Shown piece after piece: positions 11,106 through 21,400 of a stretch of 64,000 nucleotides of DNA. The DNA comes from Codonopsis lanceolata. Lineage: Eukaryota; Streptophyta; Magnoliopsida; Asterales; Campanulaceae. The position numbers and the translations under genes were made by a program. The stretch is from assembly GCA_013146195.2 (NCBI GenBank), contig CM028378.1, positions 43,064,925-43,128,924 of the forward strand, in the 5' to 3' direction. The first letter of the stretch is position 1; the number at the start of each line of letters is the position of its first letter. The notes beneath the pieces are model-generated. The model was not told the origin of the DNA and ran no database searches. It worked only from the letters and a program-made list of their open reading frames with translations.

Positions 11106-12977
11106 GTGCATCATTTGCACTCTCAGCAAAGCCCACCACCCTCTCCATCTCGGTATGCCCAAACACCCCTGCCCGCTATTTTCACTAGCGGCCCACCGAA
11201 TCTAGGCCCATCACCGATTAGCCCAACTCCTCTTAGTCCACCTTCTAGTGAACCCCCCTCTCTCCCAAATTCCCCTACTGAGCCTATACTCACATCTCCA
11301 CCTCCACCAATCTCATCTCCAAACCAACCTCCCAACCCTCCAGCCCAGCGACCAGCCACTAGAAGTCAGCATGGCATTTTTAAACCCAATCCTAAATATA
11401 GTCTTCTCTCTCAAATTACTAAGTTCCCTCTCCCCCGTAACCATGTATCTGCCCTTCATGACCCGAATTGGAAAATGGCCATGGACGACGAATATGATGC
11501 TCTTATTAAAAATAAAACATGGGAGTTAGTACCCCGCCCCCCCAATGTTAATGTTATACGTTCCATGTGGATTTTTCGACATAAAGAACATTCTGACGGA
11601 TCTTTTGAAAGACATAAAGCTCGTCTTGTAGGTGATGGCAAAACTCAACAGGTTGGCGTGGACTATGGGGAAACCTTCAGTCCAGTTGTCAAGCCAGCCA
11701 CTATTCGCATCGTGCTCAGCTTAGCCATTTCCAAACATTGGCCAATCCACCAACTTGATGTCAAAAATGCTTTTCTGTATGGTGACCTCAAGGAAATTGT
11801 TTATATGCACCAATCGCTGGGTTTCCGCGACAAATTATTTCCAGATCACGTCTATTTGTTGAAGAAGTCATTATATGGGCTAAAGCAAGCCCCTCGGGCT
11901 TGGTACAAACGATTTCCGGACTATGTCTCTCATATTGGCTTCTCCAATAGCAAGTTCGATCACTCTCTCTTTATTTACCGGAAAGGTAATGATCTAGCTT
12001 ACATTCTACTATATGTTGATGATATTATTCTCACTACTTCTTCAGATCATCTACGTCGATCTATCATGGCTCTTCTCATCTCCGAATTTGCCATGAAAGA
12101 TTTGGGCCCCCTTCATTTCTTTTTGGGAATCGCAGTCACTCGTCATTCAAGTGGTCTGTTTTTATCTCAAAAGAAATATGCCGAAGACATCATCAACCGA
12201 GCCGGCATGTCATCTTGCAAGCCTTGCTCTACCCCAGTCGACACTAAACCCAAGTTAAGTGCCTCATCCAGCACACCTTATGCCGACCCCTCTCATTATC
12301 GAAGCCTTGCCGGTGCCCTACAATATCTAACTTTCACAAGGCCGGACATCTCCTATACCGTCCAGCAGATATGTATATTCATGCACAATTCGATGAAAGT
12401 ACATATGCATGCTCTCGAACGTATTGTACGCTATATTCGGGGCACTCTTACACATGGCTTACACTTGTATTCATCCTCAACATCTACATTGGTCTCCTAC
12501 ACCGACGTGGATTGGGGTGGGTGCCCCGACATAAGACGCTCTACATCCGGCTACTGCGTCTTCCTTGGTGACAATCTCCTGTCGTGGTCTTCCAAACGAC
12601 AAGCTACATTATCTCGGTCCAGTGCTGAAGTCGAGTATAGGGGAGTTGCCAACGTCGTCTCGGAATCTTGTTGGTTGCGTAATCTGCTGCTTGAACTACA
12701 TTTTCCCATCTCCAAGGCAACATTGGTCTATTGTGATAATATCAGCGCCATTTACTTATCCGACAATCCAGTCCAGCACCAAAGAACCAAACATATCGAG
12801 CTCGACATTTATTTTGTTAGGGGAAAAGTTGCTCGCGGACAGGTTCGTGTTTTACATGTCCCATCCCGTCATCAAATCGCATATATCTTCACCAAAGGTC
12901 TCCCACAACTTCTTTTCGCCGATTTTCGGGACAATCTCAGCGTTCATCCACCTCTCGTTTCGATTGTAGGGGAGTAA
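11106..12977 (+). CDS. Copia reverse transcriptase and RNase H
   Basis: A 623-residue open frame that shares its frame with the gag/protease segment. A Pro-rich stretch (about residues 10-80) leads into the RT: WKMAMDDEYDAL, FSPVVKPATIR, QLDVKNAFLYGDL, LYGLKQAPRAWY and the catalytic YVDD (12012-12023). RNase H follows with SYTDVDWGGCPDIRRSTSG, SAEVEYRGVA and DNISAIYLS. The stop TAA (12975-12977) is formed by the first three bases of the 3' LTR, so pol reads through the polypurine tract. Despite damage upstream, this part is uninterrupted. Expression would need the upstream frames and is unlikely. Confidence 0.9.
   Translation: MHHLHSQQSPPPSPSRYAQTPLPAIFTSGPPNLGPSPISPTPLSPPSSEPPSLPNSPTEPILTSPPPPISSPNQPPNPPAQRPATRSQHGIFKPNPKYSLLSQITKFPLPRNHVSALHDPNWKMAMDDEYDALIKNKTWELVPRPPNVNVIRSMWIFRHKEHSDGSFERHKARLVGDGKTQQVGVDYGETFSPVVKPATIRIVLSLAISKHWPIHQLDVKNAFLYGDLKEIVYMHQSLGFRDKLFPDHVYLLKKSLYGLKQAPRAWYKRFPDYVSHIGFSNSKFDHSLFIYRKGNDLAYILLYVDDIILTTSSDHLRRSIMALLISEFAMKDLGPLHFFLGIAVTRHSSGLFLSQKKYAEDIINRAGMSSCKPCSTPVDTKPKLSASSSTPYADPSHYRSLAGALQYLTFTRPDISYTVQQICIFMHNSMKVHMHALERIVRYIRGTLTHGLHLYSSSTSTLVSYTDVDWGGCPDIRRSTSGYCVFLGDNLLSWSSKRQATLSRSSAEVEYRGVANVVSESCWLRNLLLELHFPISKATLVYCDNISAIYLSDNPVQHQRTKHIELDIYFVRGKVARGQVRVLHVPSRHQIAYIFTKGLPQLLFADFRDNLSVHPPLVSIVGE
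12966..12974 (+). other. Polypurine tract of the copia element
   Basis: GTAGGGGAG directly precedes the 3' LTR, the expected place for plus-strand priming. Confidence 0.75.
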
Positions 12978-13153
12978 TAGCGCACATGTTAAATGATGAT
13001 TAATTGTAAATATGGAAATAGTTAGCTTTCCTAACTTATAGCCTAAACCATAACATAGACAGTTGACAAAGGTTTAGGCTGAGATCTCTCCTATCAAATG
13101 TATATATGTACACAATTATAGTAATGAAAAGGCACAGAATTACCATTCTTACA
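12975..13153 (+). repeat. 3' LTR of the copia element
   Basis: A near-identical copy of 8566-8741, 3 nt longer because of a short difference near ACATAGACAG. It is followed by the GGTAC target duplication. Confidence 0.92.
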
Positions 13154-13158
13154 GGTAC

Positions 13159-13936
13159 ATTGTTCAAATGAAAACTTACAAAATATGTAAAACCATAAGC
13201 AAATATTATGAACTAGACTCACATAACTTCCAACTCAGTGTTTATTGGCATGCAAAATTAGCCATCTTTAGTGTCATGCTTAGGGCATCACGATGAAAAA
13301 ATTAACCAACACTCTAAAACTCTTTTTAGAGTTTTTTAGCAACCTCAACCCTTCAATGGACCCCCAATTGCGCCATCTATCCCTAAATTTTACTAAATCA
13401 CCCTCTAAATATAAATGGTGATTTAGTTGTATATACATATATATATAGCGCTCCGGTAGAAAGATGTCTACTTTTTTATATGTAAATTTTGAATTAACCG
13501 CAAATTATTTTTAACTACAAAATATACTTGTTTCGTGTCATAAATATGCGAGAGGACAAAAAATATATATAATGAAAATGTATTTTAAACATAAATTGTT
13601 ACTTAAATTGATATATTTTTTATTAAAAGTAATTAAATTTATCGAAACATATGACTTTTTTATAGAATGAAAATTTTGAAATATAAGATATTTTATTTCG
13701 ATTGTGGTGAGAAAATATAAATAAAAATGAGGAAAATATATTGGTAATTAAGGTTGTTGTTGAGTTTAGAAAAAAATTAAGGTTTTCAGAGGTCGGTAAA
13801 AGAAAAGGTTAAAATTTATTGAATAATGGCACCCCTTAACCCTATTTTTAGGTCCTATCTCCTTTTTTTTTCGCTATGAATAAAGACATATCATTAATAT
13901 CAGAAAAATTACGAGAGAAACAAATAAATGCAAAGT

Positions 13937-13978
<42 letters not shown>

Positions 13979-14011
13979 CACGTGCGCAAAAAGGAGCATA
14001 GGGAAAGGAGT
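13159..14011. other. AT-rich intergenic DNA with an (AC)n microsatellite
   Basis: No gene is visible. A block from about 13287 with ACTCTAAAACTC and its near-complement GAGTTTTTTAG may be a decayed MITE end. An (AC)15 run continuing into AT repeats lies at 13939-13978. Confidence 0.45.
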
Positions 14012-15278
14012 GACCCTAAATACCACACAAAAAAACTAAATGTTGCATCCACTTAAGTGTCTAATTACTAATTAATACTTTTATAAAAAAATGAGTTACA
14101 ATTAACCTTAAACTTTAAATAATTATTTATCTCTCTATAAAGTTATATCAAGAATACTGATATATCTTAAACCATCCGTTAGAATTAACCCTAAACCCTA
14201 AACCCTAAACTTGTTTCTTTTCACAAAATTTTCAATGAATTTCGATCCGAATAACAACGTTCATGTTGATTTTTCTTATACGGTAAGTTGTCTACGATGT
14301 ACTCAATATTTTTTTTTCATATTAAAAACAAAATTTTAAGCGAAAATCTGAAAAAAAACGACGCCGAAAAATTTGATTCAGGTGGTTTTTTTATTTTTGT
14401 TGAATAAAGGATGACGACTGTTTTATGAAACTAAAAACAATCCAGGCGAATTTTTTATTTCAACAGAACCAATTCATGACGATTTTTTTCAAACAAAATT
14501 TCAATTCTTGGTGATTTTTTTAAAAAATATTTTACTAATTTCGGTAACACTCGTATAAATCCATAAGCATAACTGACCTCCTTCACTTTAGCACTTTGTG
14601 AGACATGGTAGGTCTAGAACACAAATACAATCATTGGGAACTATCATCAGAGCATCGGTCACCCATTTGAATCCCTACAAAAATTAGCCCATCACTGTCA
14701 TACTTCATTCCCCCCCCCCCCTTTGTACGCCTATCAGTTGAGGTGATTTTGGCATTTGTTCTAAAATATGGATGGGATGGAGTAACACCATTGCAATTTC
14801 ATTTTAATCGGTTATTTGAGAAGAGCTTTCATCATGTCATTTCATTCATCTTTTCCCAAGACTTCTCAAATTGGTTTTACGATCTGAAGATTTTGTGGCA
14901 AAAATAAAGATTTAGGAAATTACCTTCAAGCAGGACGAAAAGTAGAAGAGAGAGACATTGGTGGAAAGAGGGATCGAAGAGAGACAAGACGCCGACGGAG
15001 AGATGACAAACGCCAACGAAGAGATGAGAGAGCACATAGAGGAATGAGTCGATGTAGACAGAGAATCGATCAATTGTCAAAATACAAACCTACTGCTTAA
15101 TTTTATTTGGCATTTTATATTAAGTTAATTCAATATTTAATTTTTTTTCTTTTCAATAGGGCAGTTTGGTAACTTGACAGAAGATTTTTTTATTTATAAT
15201 CGACGGAACACATTTTGGTAATTATACATATTAAGTAGTTTGATAATTATGATTTTTGGGTATAATATTTAGGGGTTC
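14012..15278 (-). repeat. Unclassified dispersed repeat, copy 2 (inverted relative to copy 1)
   Basis: The reverse complement is colinear with 1260-2294. Shared landmarks include TTACCAAACTG near 15165, GAAAAGAAAAAAAATTAAAT near 15140 and AATCAACATGAAC near 14260. The plus-strand left end GACCCTAAATACCACACAA and the complement of the right end GAACCCCTAAATATTATACC form weak inverted termini. Copy 2 is about 230 bp longer. I see no protein-coding content. Confidence 0.5.
14189..14209. repeat. Three interstitial telomere-type repeats
   Basis: Three exact CCCTAAA units, the Arabidopsis-type plant telomere repeat, embedded in the dispersed repeat. Confidence 0.85.
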
Positions 15279-15475
15279 TTTAAAAATATACAAAGAGAGT
15301 CGGAGAGAGATTTTGACCTCGACTGTTCGAAGAAAGAATCACTTCCATACACAAAAGACAATTTAAACAACACAATCATCGTCGGATGCGCTGGGAACGG
15401 AGACGAGAGTAGGAGACTGCTTAATCACCCACTGTATTTATAGCAAATAACGTTGACAGATAAAGGCGATTAACT

Positions 15476-18400
15476 ATGGACGTAGATCCGCGACAGTACG
15501 ACAACATTGTAAGTCCTATTTCTTTTTGTAGATGAATTCTCAGCTTCTTACGAGTGATTCTTACTGAGTTTTTTGTGTTTGCTATCTCCTAGAATTGGAT
15601 GATTTTGTTCCAAAGTCCAAGGTCTGATTCTCAATTTGAGGTGATTTTGATGTGTTGACTTTTAGTGGTCTTATCATCTAGGGTTCACTGTTTCTTTTTC
15701 TGTTTAAATTTTGCTTTACCTGTATTCGTATAAGGCAAATGATATTACAGCTTGTGGTATTCCCACCAGCTTGAATGTTAGAGATATGGATGGTGAAGTT
15801 GGTGATAATTTGAAATGTTAATGTTATTACTTAGAAAATGATAAATTTGATTGACAGTGTAGAGATCTAACTAAATTTAATTTGACGGGCACAAACACTA
15901 AGGCTCGTAAGAATATCTCAAGCTCAGGCTCTTACTATCATACCTCTTTCTATAACGGTATACATGTGCTCTTTCTATTCTATTTCTGTTTAGAGTTGTT
16001 CTAAGTCAACATTATACTGTCCCGATTTTGTTGTGTCAAGAGCTTGACTTTCAACTTTTAAGTAGGTTGTGACTAGTATAAAATTGGAGACTCATGGTTA
16101 GATTTGCAGATTTCAACTTTTAAATTACTGAATACAGTGGAATACGTACTGATTTGAACAACAAGAGACTATGTTAGGGCTTGATTTACGTACGGGTCCG
16201 CTGCGAGTGTCAGCTGATTACGAAGCGTTAACGTAATTGTTTAATGGTCATTGTGCCAAAGGAAATAAGTTCCTCCCAAAGGGTGGGAGAGATGACAAGG
16301 GCACTCAGGCAAAGACTTTGAGGTCCTTAGTTCCAATCTCCATACCAACACGGGGTCACTTACCTATCAAAAAAAAACTCCTCTGATTGTAATGTTGGCC
16401 CACTCTATGCAATTAGGTTTGGAGATCTATCTCCCCTTGTTGCGTGGAAAAGGTGTTTGAGGCCCTTTATTTTTTTTTCAGTCTTTCTTTACATGAAACT
16501 GAGCTATCTATTCATCAAACTTGATCATGATGTTGGAGGTTGCACCAATTTTGGACTCTGAAATGATCTCTTTATTCCCAGGAAACATACAAGCATAAAT
16601 CCATTCACTTGTTATGAAGTACACTTGCTAGCTATACTGTGAAAATAGGTCCCCTCTAGAAGTTGAAGTTGTTGAGGATTACTTTGCATTTTCATATCTA
16701 CCATTGGAGACTACAAGCATTATCACAGTGGTTGTAGATTATACCACAACATTGGATAAAAATACACATTTTACCATCAGGTTTGAAGTGCTAGCACATG
16801 TTATAATTATTCCCCTTTCAGTGGGGTTATCATTCTTCAGTGATTCTGATCAATTTATGTGAAAAGTGGACTTAGCCAACCCAACCCAAGTAATTGGGAC
16901 AAATGTTGAGTTGAGTAATTTGGAAAGTGGACTGTTTTCTTTGGGACATTCCAAAAATGAATGGATGGTATCTTTAGTTTAGACATAGGGAGTCTCTCTA
17001 CTATTTCAACTAGAATAGCAATATTTCTTTGAAAATTTTATTTTCTTTTTGCTGATTAGAAGGACTATAAAAGCTTTTTGGTAGGGTTTGTAATATCACA
17101 CATATATTATTCATTGCTCATGTTATGTTTTGAATTGTACATGGTGGAAACATATGTGGCGTGCGTCATGTTAAGAAGAAAGTTGGAATGTATGCACTAA
17201 AATTATACTTTTTCACTGATAAGTTTACAGTGCAGATTGAGTGATTTACTTGTCAATTAAGACCATGGATCTGTTTTCAAGTCAAATGGGGTTAAAATCC
17301 TCAAAGGTGGCCCCTACTATAGTACTATTGATGGCAGCATGGATATCTTGATATTTCTTTCTACAACCTCTCAAGAGGTTTTCTAAAACATTAGTGTTGG
17401 TTCCTCATTCAGATGACAACATTTGTTATGGATTGGTGATTTAGGAGCATAATCTTTGTTTTGATGTTAATTGGGGAGAAAATTGACCCCAAGGGTTGGG
17501 AGAGATGGCAAGGGCACTCAGGCAAAGACGTTGAGGTCCTTGGTTCCAATCCTCATACCAACAAGGGGTCACACTTACCTATCAAAAAATATAGTTGGGG
17601 AGAAAATTCTCCAAGTCGACTCTCTACCTATCGTTGGGGGAAGCTAAGTCTTTATTGATATTTTTATGTTCAACATCCTTGGAAGGAGTTCTAAAACATT
17701 ATTACAAGTTCACATCAGATGGAAATTTGTTTTATGGTGATTTTGAGCTGCTGAGAAAGATGGTATTAACAAGCGAAGTGTGACTAAATTGCAAATATAC
17801 AGATGGATATGTGGTAAAACTAGGAAAAATAGAATTTGTAATGAAAAATTCACCTCAATATTAAATAAAATAAGAGAAAATCATAATGGGTTGGACACAT
17901 ACAACGTTGATCGCGTAGTGCACTTGTTAAGAAATGCAAGTGTGTCCACATCAATCAAGTATTAGAAGTAGGGTAACATCCGTTATAAAGAAAGGAATAA
18001 GTGATGGCCTCCTTTGGACTTAAGTGGGTGGTGGAAAAGGATTCATGTATGATCAAGTGAATGAGATTAAGGCTGAGTGGAGTTGGTGATTGTAGGACCA
18101 CGTGAAAATATAGGTAAGACGTTTGGTATATTTTACAAATTTAGTGCGCCCTTTTTGTGGGTTTTCAATGCTTTACTAAGTCTAATAGTTGTTCCTCCAC
18201 AGGTTGGAACGGCTGGAAGACGATTGAGAGGCGAAGAACTTGGAGGTTGGTCTAAAGCTGGGAGTAAAACCCAATCTGCTTGATAAGCTCAGTTGTCGTG
18301 ATGGTGATTACTGATTAAAGAGGAGCAGTGGAGCTGCTGTGGAGATTGGGAGGACACTACTCAGTCTTGGGATGGGGAAAGGATTGGTTTTTGCTGGGAT

Positions 18401-21400
18401 GACAACTCTGAGAAGAGTTGTGGGCTTTGGTGGAGTTGGTTGTAGAGATGATGTTGGTGGTAGAGATAAGGGGTAGAGGTGAAGTTAGTGCTGGGTTCTG
18501 TGAATCGAGAGAGAGAATGGTTGTTGTCAGAAGGGATGGGGGGTCGGGAAGAAGGGTTTAGTCTATAGGCAACATAGTCGGGATATTTTGGTCTTTTTGA
18601 GAATTCCGTTAACTGCGTTTATTGAAGATTTTGGGTCAATAATTTCAAGAGGGTTCACAGTAGGGTAAAATAGTATATGGGTACAACCCAGGAACCCAAA
18701 ATTTACTCTTTATTTTATATTCTCTGAGGTGAAACTTTTGTTACTTTTTTTATTTATATAATGGGAGGTCTGTTGTTCCTACTTCCTAGTTTGTAAAGAC
18801 TCTGAGCCTTGTAATTAGCTTGCAACTTCGTTCGTTTTTTTGATAAATTACTTACAATCATGATACATAATTCTCTATTATGAGGATTTCATCATTTATG
18901 TTTTTTGACTTTTAGCCTGTAGTAACTTGGTGACTTCATGAATAAGAGTTGCAAATGGTATTGTGTAATGTGAATGTATTTTTACCCATCTCTTAAACTG
19001 TAAACTAAGAAGCACCGAAACCAACACAGGCACCTTGACAGGACACGTTGGGGACATGATATATATATATGTGTGTGTGTGTACATATATATAGCCACTT
19101 AACCATAATTGTATTATCAAATTTTCATCAGCAACTATTGTCATTGATTTTAGTCACATAATAAGCAGACAAAAGGCTTGGATGGATCATCTTAGGATTT
19201 TTAAATTTAATGGCCGTAAAATAGCAGCAACAAGAATAAGACATTGAAGTAGGAAAAAGAGAAAACAAGAATATAATTATCAAAAAAGAAAGAACCCTAA
19301 AGTCTGACCCCAAGGGGTGGGAGAGATGGCAAGGGCACTCAGGATCTTGAGGTCTTTGGTTCCAATCCCCACACCAACAAGGGGTCACACACTTACCTAT
19401 CAAAAAAAAAAAAGAACCCTAAAGTTGGCCCTAAACTCAATAATGAAAATTTAAATGGTTGAGATGAAGGAAGAGGTTGAAAGATAACCCTAAATTAGAA
19501 ACAAGTGGTGAGAACTGAAAAGACGTAACTTTTTGCAGCTGAAGAGAAAAAAACAAGAGGTTGTGATTTGAGGAGCAATCAACACTGCCTGCCAGTTCTT
19601 TCCTTTTCACCTTCGCGATTCTATCATGACTCGAGGTTGTCTCTCTCGTGTTCAGGCAGTAAAAATAGTTCTGACACTAGTCCAGAGTGTCGAGGACGTG
19701 TTGGGGAGTGTCAGTAGCCGAACACGTATCGACACTTGACACGTAGCCCTCCTGAGAGTGTTGGTGCTTCCTAGACTGTAAGCTTAACCATTCCAGCCGG
19801 TGGGCTAAAGTGTAATTTCGTCTTTAAGTTGCTAGCAGAATGGTACAAGAATGAATACACGATGAGAAATCTTACCTACAAGTTTTCTAAGACTGTACAC
19901 CATAACGTTGGTTTGGCGTAATGCATTGCTATCATGTGATAGAGTACAAGGATTTCTTGTAGACAAGGTTGCCTTTTCATCTTAATGCCAAAAAAAGCCC
20001 ATGTCCCTTTTTCTTGATTATATAGTCTCTTGCTTCAGTTATATGTAGTTGGTAGATTGGCTAGTTGGCACTCTCTTGTCCGTCTCAATCTTTTGGACTT
20101 ATTGCTAGATTTGTGTTTTCTTGTACTTTCTAACTGTTCTTCTAATTTCTTACTGTGTAAGTTTTCGTGATCATCTCAACTATTCATGCTCCAAGTTGAA
20201 GAATATATATTTGAAATCTAAATTTATCGGACGTTGTACTCTGTCTTTGACAGGTTATCAATGACAATGACAGCCACAACATAATTTTATCATATCTTGT
20301 GCATAATTGCTTCAAAGACACCGTGGAATCACTTATTGCTTGTACTGGGATGAAGCTGTCTGATGCCCATCTGGAGGATATGGAGAAAAGAAAACGTAAG
20401 TGTTCCTTTATCTTCATTTTCGCCTTTTGGATTGCAAAACTCATAGTCACCTCTTCAAACATGTTCTATATATTTTGCTCACTTTTTTTAAGGGTTGGGA
20501 TTAAGTTGTCAATGCTGATAGTTTTGCTTGTTTGAGTAAGTGCTCAATGATAGAGTGTTAAGCCTCCTATATGTTTGGAGTGGTTGGGATACTGAATTTA
20601 GATTCTCTTTCTTCGTGGTAACTAAACTAATTTTCTAAACAAAGAGACTTCCTAATTACTGTTTTTGGAGTTTTCTATGACATCTCTTCGCTCAGTCCCT
20701 TCCCCGTTGCCATGTTTATTTATCTATGTGTTCAACATGAAAGTCATGATTACCAAGGAGTGTGAAGCAGTGGTAATGTTATCATAAGTGAGCAGGCAGC
20801 TGCATTTAACTTGTTACTTCTTAAACCCTCGTAAATCATGATACGGTTAGCTTGACTTACCTAATCATGTATCTATAGCTGGCTAACTGGCTTTCATGTA
20901 CACAGGAACATCGAGTTTTTGATTGTTTTCATTTTGATCTTCCAAAGTTACTGAATAGCTGTTAAATTTATTTATTATATACTCTGCCAGCGGAGATGTA
21001 TATGCCAAATCTGGCATAACTGCTAACTGTATAATGAGTTGCACACATATAGGCATTTTGTGTGCAATCTGAGCTGTACCGTACACCCTACCTGTACACT
21101 AGAAAGGCAGCAGCCATGTTCATGAAACAGAAATGAATCGGTCGTTCACAGTGAGAGATATTTCAGATATTGTGAGGTTGGGTGCTATTCATTTACTATT
21201 GGGGCAAAGTCTTGGCGTAAGTGCTGGTATGGAAAGTAAACTAAGTGTACATTAAAACAAGAAAACAAAAGTAGTATAATCTTCAACGTAGTATCCACTG
21301 ATATTTTCTTTACATTTTCAAATTTCCAATGCAGTGATTCCTTTCCTTCACTTATCTTCTTAAGAAGTTAGTTGTATGATTTATATTCAGGAATTTCACA

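Larger units (their letters stand above)
8566..13153 (+). mobile_element. Complete Ty1/copia LTR retrotransposon, coding-defective
   Basis: A 4.6-kb element bounded by GGTAC target duplications (8561-8565 and 13154-13158). It has short LTRs of 176 and 179 bp, a primer-binding site complementary to initiator tRNA-Met, gag, protease, integrase and then reverse transcriptase/RNase H, and a polypurine tract. The domain order with integrase before RT defines copia. The very short LTRs and overall size are reminiscent of the Ale/Retrofit lineage (inference). gag to integrase is broken by frameshifts and TAG stops, while RT-RNase H is one long open frame. Confidence 0.93.

Noticed and set aside
14877..15080. 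67-codon minus-strand open frame
   Set aside because: Lies in the dispersed repeat, Leu/Ser/Phe-rich from a GA-rich opposite strand, without homology I recognise.
16275..19410. tRNA gene candidates (B-box-like GGTTCCAATCC)
   Set aside because: No cloverleaf arms or anticodon stem can be formed, and the units have target duplications and A-tails, so they are SINEs.
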